This document shows positions 14,417-22,872 of a stretch of 64,000 nucleotides of DNA, one piece after another. The translations under genes and the position numbers were made by a program. Each line of letters begins with the position of its first letter. Within the stretch, counting starts at the first letter, position 1. Origin of the DNA: Rhodovulum sp. MB263 (lineage in GTDB: Bacteria > Pseudomonadota > Alphaproteobacteria > Rhodobacterales > Rhodobacteraceae); contig NZ_CP020385.1 in the NCBI RefSeq assembly GCF_002073975.1, positions 62,001 to 126,000 of the forward strand, given 5' to 3'. The notes under the pieces were generated by a model. That model had not been told where the DNA came from. It worked only from the letters and a program-made list of their open reading frames with translations, and did no database searches.

Positions 14417-14442
14417 ATATGGTCGATCAACGCAACCGGAAC

Positions 14443-15138
14443 ATGATGAGCACACCCATGGCCACGAAGACCTTCCGCCAGCCCGTCGTCACGGTGGATG
14501 CGGTGTTGTTGACGATCAAGGAGGATATCCTGAAGGTCCTTCTTCACCGCAGGCAGCAGGATCCCTTTGCAGGCCGATGGGCCTTGCCCGGCGGCTTCGT
14601 TCATCCCGATGAGGACAGAGACCTGCCCCAGACCGTGTCGCGGATCCTCCGCGACAAGGCCGGGCTCGCGGGGGTCTATCTCGAGCAGCTCAGGACCTAT
14701 GCCGGACCGGACCGGGACCCGCGCGGCTGGTCGGTGTCGATTGCCTATCTCGCCCTGGTACCGCGGGACGCGCTGCCGGAGGAGCTGGATGAGCGCACCT
14801 CGCTCCATCCGGTTTCCGACCTGCCGGATCTGCCTTTCGACCACGGCCGCCAGATCGCCGATGCGGCCGCCCGGCTCCGTGGCAAAGGAGCCTATTCATC
14901 CCTCCCGGCGGCCTTTCTGCCGGAAAGCTTCACCCTGCCGATGCTGCAGCGAACCTACGAGATCGTCCTCGGAGAGGCGCTCGACCAAAGCTCGTTCCGG
15001 CGCAAGATCGCGGATCTCGGCTTCCTCGAGGAGACCGGAGAGAAAAGCAAGGCTGCCAGCGCGCGCCCGGCCAGGCTCTACCGCCTGACCGAGCCGGTCA
15101 GGATCTTCAACCGCTCCCTCGGGGGAAATCAGGCCTGA
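14443..15138 (+). CDS. nrtR: NrtR-type transcriptional regulator (Nudix domain plus winged helix)
   Basis: A 231-residue protein with an N-terminal Nudix fold (residues about 8-140: VDAVLLTIKEDILKVLLHRR, then LPGGFVHPDEDRDLPQTVSR) and a C-terminal winged helix (FTLPMLQRTYEIVLGEALD, FRRKIADLGFLEE). This two-domain design is that of NrtR, a repressor of NAD metabolism genes that senses ADP-ribose. The Nudix box is degenerate (RILRDKAGL instead of REExxEE), so hydrolysis is probably lost, as in many NrtR proteins. An in-frame ATG at 14419 is possible, but it would bring the start hard against the operator repeats. It is divergent from the J-domain/VWA operon. Confidence 0.82.
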   Translation: MMSTPMATKTFRQPVVTVDAVLLTIKEDILKVLLHRRQQDPFAGRWALPGGFVHPDEDRDLPQTVSRILRDKAGLAGVYLEQLRTYAGPDRDPRGWSVSIAYLALVPRDALPEELDERTSLHPVSDLPDLPFDHGRQIADAAARLRGKGAYSSLPAAFLPESFTLPMLQRTYEIVLGEALDQSSFRRKIADLGFLEETGEKSKAASARPARLYRLTEPVRIFNRSLGGNQA

Positions 15139-15311
15139 TCCGGACGTCCGGCCCCGGATCTTGCCCCCGGCATGGAATCGCTGGCCGGTGCCTCCCGTGC
15201 CGCCTTCGGCCCACCGGATGCATATCGGGACGGCCTCACAACCCCGGCCGCGCAACGCCTCGCAAGCCGGATCCGCATCATCGGCTCGCGCTGCGTCATG
15301 CAGCCACCGCC

Positions 15312-15449
15312 GAACTCGACCGCACCCGATCTGATGACCATGCGCACAGCGTTCCAAGACGCCCGCTGCTCACGGCAGATCTGCGCGATGGGCTTGATTT
15401 GGCCGCAATGCGCCCGCCTGATCGTTGCGATCATCTCCACAGCCGGCAC
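15312..15449 (-). pseudogene. IS21-family IstA transposase, N-terminal fragment
   Basis: About 46 residues match the start of IS21-family IstA proteins: MPAVEMIATIRRA, then ICREQRASWNAVRMVIRSGA, which is the N-terminal helix-turn-helix. After that the frame continues into unrelated sequence (FGGGC). No istB or IS21 end was found, so this is an old fragment. About 170 bases between it and the regulator gene carry nothing recognised. Confidence 0.6.
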
Positions 15450-15631
15450 CCCTCATGCTCCTGACGACGCGCGCGACAGACATATCGGTGGCGTGCTCCC
15501 TGACGCCGGTCCGGACTGCGATCCTGTAGCTCGATACTCCGCCGGGATCACACCGCGAGCGGCCTCGAAATTTCACCGTCTCCGCGGAGACGACCCAAGC
15601 CCCCTATGCCCCGGGGGCGACCAGGCCCGCG

Positions 15632-15852
15632 TCACCTCAGGGCCGAGCCTGTGTGGAAACGTCGTTCGATGTTAAGCTTCCGGGTGTCAGCGGGTGGCAG
15701 GGATGGCATCGACCGACATCGTTCCCTGATCGTCTCGAGGACTGGATCGGTGAGGATCACCTGGCTCATGTCGCCGACCTCTTCGTCGAGGAGATCGCTC
15801 TTCTTGCGCTCGGCTTCGATCGTCTTGTGCCCGCTCGGACCGGTCGCCCGGG
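15632..15852 (-). pseudogene. 3' fragment of an unidentified gene cut by the IS3 element
   Basis: A minus-strand frame entering from the left end of the IS3 element reads as ordinary protein: GHKTIEAERKKSDLLDEEVG, then DMSQVILTDPVLETIRERC, to a TGA at 15632. The acidic/basic helical composition is unlike the low-complexity shadow frames around it. It looks like the last 70 or so residues of a real gene, possibly from a plasmid or conjugative element, whose upstream part is not seen beyond the insertion. I could not name the family. Confidence 0.4.
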
Positions 15853-15894
15853 TGAACCGCGCCGACTTGCCCGGAGGGCATTTCGTTCAACGCG

Positions 15895-16800
15895 TCATGC
15901 GACCTTGGCCATCGGCTGCATTCGATCAAGATACCGGCGTTCGGCCTCGGCCTGCGGGATGTATCCGATCGATCCGAGGAAGCGCTCGTTATTGTGCCAA
16001 TCCACCCAGTGCATTGCCCCCCGCTCGACGTCCTGCATCGTCTTCCAGGGCCCGAACTGCTTGATGACCCCGGTTTTGAAGAGGCCGATCACGCTCTCGG
16101 CCAGCGCGTTATCGTAGGAATCGCCGACGCTTCCCACGGATGGGTCGACGTCCGCGTCGGCCAGGCCCTCGGTGTACTTGACGGACAGATACTGCGATCC
16201 GCGCTCCGAGCGGTGGATCAAGCCCTTGTTTCCAGGCGGCTTTCTCTGCCAAATCGCCTGCTCCGGGGCATCGAGCACGACCTGGGTGGTCATAGAGGTC
16301 GAGACGCGCCACCCGACGATCCGCCGTGCGAACACGTCGATGACGAAGGCGACATAGACGGTGCCTGACCATGTTGGCACGCAGGTAAAGTCCGACACCC
16401 AGAGCTGGTTCGGCCGCTCGGCACGGAATTCCCGGTTCACCTTGTCATCCGGACATGGGCGCGTGGTGTCGGGGTTTGTGGTGATCACCTTCTTGCCACG
16501 GATGACGCCCTGCAGGCCCATCGCGCGCATCAGGCGCTCCACGGTGCAGCGTGCCGCAGCGACATTGTCCCGCTTCAGGGCATGCCAGACTTTCCGCGCG
16601 CCGTAGAGTTTGCGGTTGTCAGACCAGATCTCCCGGATCTTGTCCTTCAACCCGGCATCGCGCCGCATCCGTGGCGATGCCCGCGATGGGTCCCGTGCGG
16701 CGGCCTTCCGTGCATGGTATGTTGACGAGGCGACCGGCGGCACGCGGCAGATCGGCTCGACCCCGAATTCCTCCCGGAATTCATCAATGAAGCCAGTCAT
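15895..16800 (-). CDS. IS3-family transposase OrfB (integrase catalytic domain), altered active site
   Basis: A 301-residue rve-type transposase starting MTGFIDEFREEF. The HTH_21-like segment (IREIWSDNRKLYGARKVW) is followed by the catalytic core: first Asp in LWVSDFTCVPTW, second position in IHRSERGSQY, and Glu in DNALAESVIGLFK. In IS3 transposases the second motif is normally HSDRGSQY; here Asp is replaced by Glu. That substitution in a DDE triad should abolish or strongly reduce activity. The start codon overlaps the orfA stop (ATGA). In active elements the two frames are joined by -1 frameshifting, and the region before the stop (EILKKASACFA) is the usual place. Confidence 0.85.
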   Translation of the reverse strand: MTGFIDEFREEFGVEPICRVPPVASSTYHARKAAARDPSRASPRMRRDAGLKDKIREIWSDNRKLYGARKVWHALKRDNVAAARCTVERLMRAMGLQGVIRGKKVITTNPDTTRPCPDDKVNREFRAERPNQLWVSDFTCVPTWSGTVYVAFVIDVFARRIVGWRVSTSMTTQVVLDAPEQAIWQRKPPGNKGLIHRSERGSQYLSVKYTEGLADADVDPSVGSVGDSYDNALAESVIGLFKTGVIKQFGPWKTMQDVERGAMHWVDWHNNERFLGSIGYIPQAEAERRYLDRMQPMAKVA

Positions 16801-17132
16801 TTGCGGAACGGGCGGTCGAGCTCCGCCCGGGCAAAACAAGCGCTGGCCTTCTTCAGGATCTCGTTCGCTTGCCACAACTCGCGGTTCCCGCGCTCGAGTT
16901 CCCTGATGCGGGCCTTCTCGGCACTGGTCGGGCCCGCTTCCTTGCCGCTGTCACGCCGAGCCTGCTTGTACAAGACCCGCAGGCTGTCTGGCGAGCAACC
17001 CAGCTTGCCGGCGATGTCGCGCACCGCGCCTGTCAAAGACGCATAGCTGTCGAGAGGGTCGATGACCATCTGCACCGCCCGTTCGCGGAACTCGGCCGGA
17101 TACGGGCTCGTCGTGTTCTTCTTCCTGTCCAT
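16797..17132 (-). CDS. IS3-family transposase OrfA
   Basis: A 111-residue DNA-binding subunit: an N-terminal helix-turn-helix (YPAEFRERAVQMVID, then LGCSPDSLRVLYKQA) and a C-terminal leucine-zipper helix (KARIRELERGNRELWQANEI) that joins OrfA and OrfAB in the transposase complex. It ends at the IS3-typical ELDRPFRK. Intact, directly upstream of orfB and inside the inverted repeats. Confidence 0.88.
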   Translation of the reverse strand: MDRKKNTTSPYPAEFRERAVQMVIDPLDSYASLTGAVRDIAGKLGCSPDSLRVLYKQARRDSGKEAGPTSAEKARIRELERGNRELWQANEILKKASACFARAELDRPFRK

Positions 17133-17444
17133 GCGAGGGCCTCCTTTGAGAGTTTGGCCCTCCGGGCAAGGCGGCCCGGTTCAGTGCGTCCTGTGGGAAG
17201 ATCGGCGCGGCACCCGCAGCAGGTCGGTCCGCGCCGGGATCTTCCGGGATGCGAAGCGCGACCGTCAAGCGTAAAGCTACATTGTCGCAAATACTTGCAG
17301 AACATCTTCGGAGGGTTCTGACCGATGCCCTGCATCGGCGGAATGGGCAAGGACAGGACCCCCCGGTTTCCACCCGCCGCGCGGGCATGCGGCGGGCGGG
17401 CTATATTCCGTCATCGCAAAAAACGGCTGTCTTGCCGCGGGCGC

Positions 17445-17819
17445 CTATCTTTCCACGGGAATGACGTAGCTTGCCGGATATTCGCGGTGTTTGTCGGTGA
17501 TCGAGTCGACAATGCCGAAATCCAGGAAAACCGCGCTTGCGACGATCTTTCCGCCCATGGTGCTCGGGATCGCCCCGACGGCTTCGCGGCCCCGCTTCGT
17601 CTCGCAATCATATCTCAACGCGTCGTCCGACCGCCGGACGCTGACGACGGCAGGAATATCAGCCACTTGTGCCTGACGTTTGTTGGAAAGCTTGCAGCGG
17701 CCCGACTCGCCGTTGCTGAAGGAAAGGGCGACCGGAACATTCGCATCATTGGTAATCGAGGCACAGGCCCCAAGGCTCATGAGACCAGCGAGCAGGGCTG
17801 GCATGCACAGGGTACGCAA
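17445..17819 (-). CDS. Small lipoprotein of unknown function
   Basis: A 124-residue exported lipoprotein. The signal peptide (LRTLCMPALLAGLMS) ends in the lipobox LGAC, so the mature protein starts at that Cys. The body resembles short lipoproteins with a PEGA-like beta fold: residues follow the pattern 'GRCKLSNKR...VVSVRRSDDALRYDCE', then a Gly/Ala stretch (GGKIVASAVFLDFGIVDS). The TTG at 17819 is preferred because GGAGAAG lies just before it and the n-region is then basic; the ATG at 17840 would add acidic residues. Residues after the lipobox are not a sorting signal I can read with confidence, so the membrane is not assigned. Confidence 0.65.
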   Translation of the reverse strand: MRTLCMPALLAGLMSLGACASITNDANVPVALSFSNGESGRCKLSNKRQAQVADIPAVVSVRRSDDALRYDCETKRGREAVGAIPSTMGGKIVASAVFLDFGIVDSITDKHREYPASYVIPVER

Positions 17820-18043
17820 ATTGTCTTCTCCGTTGTTCATGAAAACTGATAACAGGCAGGGCTTTCGCGGTCGCCTCCCCGAACGCGGCAGCCATGCCAA
17901 CGAACTTTCCCGACCCGATATTGCAAATCCTTTCGCGCCGATTGCGCGAAACGGTCGCAGCGGTCGCATGGCAGACGGGGGCGGACAGCGGCGGGGCATG
18001 GGGATGGAGCTTGCCGGGGGCGCCCGGCCCCTCGAAAAGCGAA

Positions 18044-18074
18044 CGCCCGGCCGGAGGAGGTCTCCGGCCGGGCG
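18044..18074. terminator. Terminator after the autotransporter gene
   Basis: A perfect 13-base stem, CGCCCGGCCGGAG/CTCCGGCCGGGCG, with a five-base loop, 24 bases past the minus-strand stop codon. On that strand it is followed by a short T-rich stretch (TTCGCTTTTC). A strong intrinsic terminator. Confidence 0.75.
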
Positions 18075-18097
18075 TCGCTGCTCGATCTCAGATCCGA

Positions 18098-21000
18098 TCA
18101 GAACCTGACCGAATAGGTCGCCTGGATCGCGTGGGACTGGCTGTTTTCGCTCAGCGTGCCCTGATAGCCGATGTCGAGAACCGAGCGCTCGGTCAGCTCG
18201 GTCCGCAGACCCAGCGACAGCACCGCCTGGTTGCGGTCCAGCGCCGAGCCGGTGACCGAGAAGGCATCGCTGCCCGAGGCGAAGCGCATGGTCGATTCCG
18301 CGTTCAGATCGCCGCTGACATGCTGCCAGGCCACACCGCCGTGCAGGTTGCTCATCCCGGCGCCAATACCTTCGAGATCGCGGCCGAAGCGCAGGCCGAC
18401 GGTGGTGATGCCCTGGGTCAGGTCCTCGCCGTCGACAGACAGCGCCGCCGAGCCGCCGGTTTCGGTGAAGCTGTCGATCTCCTGGTAGAGGATCGCCTGA
18501 CCGATGAAGGGCTCGAGGCTCGTGCGGCCGGCGCTGGTCTGATAGCCCAGCTCGACGAAGGCCTGCGCGGTGCGCGCCCAGTAATCGGCTTCGAGATCCT
18601 GACGGACACCGCCCACCGAGACGTTCCGTTTGGCCGAGACGTCATCCCAAGTGTAGCTCGCCCCCATCCGGAGCGCCATCTGGCCGAAGCTCCTGGCGGT
18701 GTAGACACCGAGTTGGTAGCTGTCGGCATCGCTGTCAGCGCTGCTGTCCTTGGCATCGGTATCGACCAGCCCGAAGCTGCCGAAGACACCCGTGCGCCAG
18801 CCGCCATCGGTCTCGGCATCGGCCCCGATCACGAAACCGCCGGTGGTCGCTTCCATGCCCGACGCGCCGTCGCTGCCGTCAAGCTTGGACCAGCTGCCAT
18901 AGGCCTGCCCCCAGACCTCGGGATTGGAGAAGAAGCTGCCCGCGGTCTCATAGGAGGTCGCGTTGCGGGTAACCGCCGCCGGGGTAGCCGCACCCGGGGT
19001 TATCTGGCGCATCCGGTTCACCACCAGCCGACGGGTCGGCTCGGTGGATTGCAGCATCGCCGTGGACATGCTGGCATGGGTCTCGCCCGACAGCGCCTGA
19101 TAGGTCCGGTCGATCTCGCCGTCTTCGAGGAACAGCACCTTCTTGTAGAGCGGGTTTTCCTCGTCCATCGTCCCGATAGCCCGCGCGGTATTGCGCGCGT
19201 TGGAGTTCGACGAGCTCACCACATCCTCGAAATCGACATCGTTGCGGGTCAGAGCAAGCAGGACTTCGGTGTCGTTGTCATAGTCGAGGGTCGTGTCGAG
19301 ATAGGCGAAGGTGTCGCTGACCTCGGAGAATTCGCCGGTGATGCCCTGATCCGCGGTCATGATCGTGTACCAGGTGTTCAGGCTGAAATCGGCCTCGTCA
19401 TCGCTTGCCAGACGCGACACTTTCAGAGACGAGCTGCCGCCCAGGGTGACCGCGCCGCCGATGGTGCCGGGTTCGTCGGGAACCAGCGAGCTGTATTGGC
19501 CCTCGTCGGTGCTTTTCACCGCCAGCAGGTCCGAGGTGCCGTCGCTGGACACGGTGACCGCGTAGCTGGCGCCGTCGGCGAAGCTGAGATCGCCGCCCGC
19601 AATGGTCAGCGTACCGATGCCCGCGCCGCCCGGCGCCACGGTCGAGCCGTCCTGCAGGGTCACGTCCGACAGCGAACCCGACCCGGCCAGGGTTGCGCCA
19701 GCCATGACGGTGACGGCGCTGTTGACGAACGTATCGGTATCGACCGCGACGGTCCCGCCATGGATATTGGTATTGCCGTAATAGCCGGAATAGTCGCCGC
19801 TCAGGCTGATGGTGCCGTTATAGGCGTTGATCGCGCCGCCGCCGGTGACATCCATCCCGAAGCTATAATCGGTGTCGGTGATGTTGAACACCAGCGAGCC
19901 GGTGCCGGTGCCGAAGGCCAGCCTGCCGGCATTCACGCGGCCCGAGGCCACGGCGCCGCCATTCTCTTCTTCCACGTCATAGCTTGCGCCGATGACAAGC
20001 GTCCCGGTCGAGCCGCTGTCCCGCGCAACGGTGACGGTGCCGTCGTAATTGCCCTCGCCATCGTCGGTGCCGACCGAGACGGTCGCGCCATTGTTCACCC
20101 TCATGATGCCGTTGCCCGAGGATGCGGCGCCGACCGTAAGATCGCCGCCGATCTCGACGCTGCTGCCATCCAGTGCGAGCAGGGAGCCGCGCCCCCTGTT
20201 GCCGACGGTGGCGTTGTCCGCAACCTTCAGACTTGAGGCGACGGTGTTCTCATCGCCATCCGTGCCCGCCCCGACGACGGCGACGGTGCCAGTGGCGCCC
20301 TGTTCCTGCCCGACGGAGAGATCGCCGACCGAGGCCGCCCCCCCTTCCGAGATCCAGACGATACCCCCCTCGGCGGGATACGACGTGGATGCGCCGCCGA
20401 AGCCAAGCCTGAGACCGGAAACGCCTGCACTGTCATGACCGACCGTAAGCAGCGATTCCGTCATTTCAAGCGAAGACCCGACACCCGAGATCCGGATCAC
20501 CCCATACTCGTCGCCCTCGCCGGCATCATGGCCCAGCGAGACGGCGTCGTTCGCCGTGACCGTGCCGCCTGCGGTGATAGTCATATCGCCCTGACCGCCA
20601 TAGCCGATATAGGTCTCGTCATTCAGAACCACGTCGGCATCATAAACGGTCCAATTGCCGGTCGAGCCCTCACCCCTGGCCAGATAGGTCTTGCCGTCGA
20701 CGGTGAGCAACGCGTCGTTCATGATGATGATAGTGGCCGTGCCCGAAATGCCCGCGGAAAGATCCCCGCCCACGGTGGCGCTTGCGTCTTTGCCGCTGAC
20801 CTGAAGAAGGCCATAGCTCTGCGCTGCATCGCCCAGCGACAGGTCGCTGTCAGCGCCCTGCAGCGTCAGGGTCCCGCCGTCCGAGACCGCCACATAGCCC
20901 GGGTAATCGTTGGAGCCGCTTTTGGGGGCCTTGGAGCCGATGACGAGATTGCTGTCCTTCAGGGTGAAGCTCGAGCCCGCGCCCGCGACGCTCAGCTTGC

Positions 21001-22162
21001 CGCTGCCGCCCTCGGAATTCACGCCCAGAATGACATCCCCCTCGGACGTCGCCTTGCCGCCGGATTGCACGGAGATCGCACCGGTGCCGTCCTCGCCGAC
21101 GGAAAGGCCCTCCTTGAAGCTGGCCTCGGCCGCGTTGCTGACGGTCAGCGTGCCCGTCGAGCCTGTGCCCTGGCCAAGCCGAAATGCGCCGTTGGAAGTG
21201 TAGGTCGAGCCCTGCCCGTCGACGGTGACATAGCCGGCCGAGCCCGCGCCCTGACCCACCGTGACCGTGTCATTGGTCGTGGCCTCGGCGCCTTCGAGGA
21301 TGTTGAAACCGGCCTCAGAGGAATTGCCCGCGCCCATGAGGAACACGCCATTGGCGGTGTAGCTCGAGCCTGCGCCCTGGACTGTGAAGCTCGCGGTCAA
21401 ATCGCTGCCTTCGCCCACCGTGACCTCGCCGCTGGTGGTGGCGGAAGAACCGCTGAGGATGTTGAAGTTCGATCTCGAACCGCTGGACTTGCCCAGATAG
21501 ACCCCGCCGTTCAGGGTCGCGGTCGAGCCGTTTTTCAGGTCCACCTGGCCTGTCGAGTTCGCACCATAGCCAAGGATCAGCTCGGCGCCTTCAGCGCTTT
21601 TGAGCTTGCCGTTGTCGACATCGATCCGCCCGGTCGCCCCCTCGCCACGGCCGATGGCGACGTGGTAGCCCGCATCGTAGGTGCCGCCATCCTTGACATA
21701 GAGGACGCCGGTCGTACCGTCTTGAAAGCCGATGCGGCTCCAGGAGCCGGCAGTATAAAGCCTGGACCCTTCCCCGGTCACGGTGACGGTCGATTCCGTC
21801 TCGCCCCTGCTCCAGCCGATCGCCAGGACGGCATTTTCGTCGGAGGTCGCATTCAGGGTAGCACCGCCCGAGATCGTGACAGTCCGGGGTCCGACATTCG
21901 GAATCGTGGGATTGGAGCCGTAATCGGCAGCAACCGTGACCCCCTTGGAACTGACCACGGCGCCTTCGCCATCGATGACCAGATCGGCCCCGTTGAAACC
22001 GTTGTCCCAGTTCTCGAAGTAGTTGAAGGTATCGTCGAATTTCCCGGTCCAGTTGCTGGTCGTGTTCTCATCCTCGGCCCAGCCAGCCGGGGCGAGCGAA
22101 AGGGCCGCGACCGAGACGAGGGCCGTGGTGGACAGGAAGTACCGTATTCTCTGGGTGTTCAT
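18098..22162 (-). CDS. Type V secretion autotransporter with long beta-helix passenger
   Basis: A 1,354-residue self-exporting outer-membrane protein. The signal peptide is residues 1 to about 29 (YFLSTTALVSVAALSLAPAGWA). The passenger, to about residue 1060, is Gly/Ser/Thr-rich and acidic, with irregular repeats such as GSTGTLTVSNAAEASF and VAVGEGS-like strands, typical of a right-handed beta-helix; a PATR-like stretch (GGTVAVDTDTFVNS, AGATLAGSGSLSDVTL) lies near its end. A helical linker (RTYQALSGETHASMSTAML) leads to the 12-stranded barrel from about residue 1085 (WGQAYGSWSKLDG) to the terminal YSVRF. Barrel and passenger are in one intact frame. The longer frame to 22225 adds residues before a proper signal peptide and was rejected. 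Passenger function (adhesion is usual) is unknown. Confidence 0.88.
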   Translation of the reverse strand: MNTQRIRYFLSTTALVSVAALSLAPAGWAEDENTTSNWTGKFDDTFNYFENWDNGFNGADLVIDGEGAVVSSKGVTVAADYGSNPTIPNVGPRTVTISGGATLNATSDENAVLAIGWSRGETESTVTVTGEGSRLYTAGSWSRIGFQDGTTGVLYVKDGGTYDAGYHVAIGRGEGATGRIDVDNGKLKSAEGAELILGYGANSTGQVDLKNGSTATLNGGVYLGKSSGSRSNFNILSGSSATTSGEVTVGEGSDLTASFTVQGAGSSYTANGVFLMGAGNSSEAGFNILEGAEATTNDTVTVGQGAGSAGYVTVDGQGSTYTSNGAFRLGQGTGSTGTLTVSNAAEASFKEGLSVGEDGTGAISVQSGGKATSEGDVILGVNSEGGSGKLSVAGAGSSFTLKDSNLVIGSKAPKSGSNDYPGYVAVSDGGTLTLQGADSDLSLGDAAQSYGLLQVSGKDASATVGGDLSAGISGTATIIIMNDALLTVDGKTYLARGEGSTGNWTVYDADVVLNDETYIGYGGQGDMTITAGGTVTANDAVSLGHDAGEGDEYGVIRISGVGSSLEMTESLLTVGHDSAGVSGLRLGFGGASTSYPAEGGIVWISEGGAASVGDLSVGQEQGATGTVAVVGAGTDGDENTVASSLKVADNATVGNRGRGSLLALDGSSVEIGGDLTVGAASSGNGIMRVNNGATVSVGTDDGEGNYDGTVTVARDSGSTGTLVIGASYDVEEENGGAVASGRVNAGRLAFGTGTGSLVFNITDTDYSFGMDVTGGGAINAYNGTISLSGDYSGYYGNTNIHGGTVAVDTDTFVNSAVTVMAGATLAGSGSLSDVTLQDGSTVAPGGAGIGTLTIAGGDLSFADGASYAVTVSSDGTSDLLAVKSTDEGQYSSLVPDEPGTIGGAVTLGGSSSLKVSRLASDDEADFSLNTWYTIMTADQGITGEFSEVSDTFAYLDTTLDYDNDTEVLLALTRNDVDFEDVVSSSNSNARNTARAIGTMDEENPLYKKVLFLEDGEIDRTYQALSGETHASMSTAMLQSTEPTRRLVVNRMRQITPGAATPAAVTRNATSYETAGSFFSNPEVWGQAYGSWSKLDGSDGASGMEATTGGFVIGADAETDGGWRTGVFGSFGLVDTDAKDSSADSDADSYQLGVYTARSFGQMALRMGASYTWDDVSAKRNVSVGGVRQDLEADYWARTAQAFVELGYQTSAGRTSLEPFIGQAILYQEIDSFTETGGSAALSVDGEDLTQGITTVGLRFGRDLEGIGAGMSNLHGGVAWQHVSGDLNAESTMRFASGSDAFSVTGSALDRNQAVLSLGLRTELTERSVLDIGYQGTLSENSQSHAIQATYSVRF

Positions 22163-22872
22163 GGCAACCTTAACGCTTTGAAAAAACCGGAAGGGCCTGC
22201 CACGTGACACGACTTCCTCCCACAATCGCGGCCAAGATAGACGCGGGGGAAGCCTGCCAGATATGTCTCAGCCGGTAGGGCTGAAGCGCAATCGTATATC
22301 GAAAGGAGAGCGGACTATACCAATGGCCCATTCGCCATCCTTTCGAGGCGGCCGAAGGGGCTGTCGCGACCGGGCGGATCGACCGGGGCCGGGTCCGGGG
22401 CGCAGTTGACTGCCCCACGGGTGCCATCCTTCTCATGGGCTTCTCATGGGCTCGCAAGCGCGGCAGGATCCACGCGCATCAAGCGGCAACAAGCTGCCGA
22501 TACTGCGCCGTGCTCGGCTGCTTTCAGCGCATTGCGCGGCAGAAACCGCTCGCCGCTACGAAAAGACGCGCCGGGTACGGGTTGCGGGGGATCTGCCACC
22601 CCCGGCGGCCCGGCCGGGCCTCTTGTTGCGGGGGGAGGGCTGGCGGCGCGGCCGAAGTCTGACGGCGGTCAGACCGGGCTGGCCTTCGCCCCACGATTCT
22701 GTCGTCGCGCAGACAGAGCCTCGTTTCCGCATCCCGATCCCGTCTTCGGGGCCGGTCGGTTGCTGCCGGGTCTTGCAGCGGACAGGCGCCGGAAGCCGCT
22801 GGTCATGCCCGCCCGCCCGGGGCCAAGGGGCCGCTGTCCCTGCCGGCCGACAGCCCCCCGACGGGCCGGCCG
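22163..22872. other. Intergenic stretch upstream of the autotransporter
   Basis: About 710 bases between the autotransporter start and the convergent end of the TctA gene. The autotransporter promoter should lie in the AT-richer part around 22230-22330. Frames here lack motifs. No RNA gene, IS end or clear operator was recognised. Confidence 0.45.

Larger units (their letters stand above)
15853..17183. mobile_element. IS3-family insertion sequence
   Basis: A 1,331-base element bounded by inverted repeats of 27 bases with two mismatches. The left end begins TGAACCGCGCCGACTTGC and the right end is the reverse complement of TGAACCGGGCCGCCTTGC. Inside are orfA and orfB on the minus strand. No short target duplication is evident (CGGG on the left, GTGC on the right), so flanking DNA has rearranged since insertion. 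It lies among other transposon debris. Confidence 0.85.

Noticed and set aside
15895-16875. Extended start for the IS3 OrfB frame
   Set aside because: The extra codons are orfA sequence in another frame; the family start MTGFIDEF at 16800 overlaps the orfA stop.
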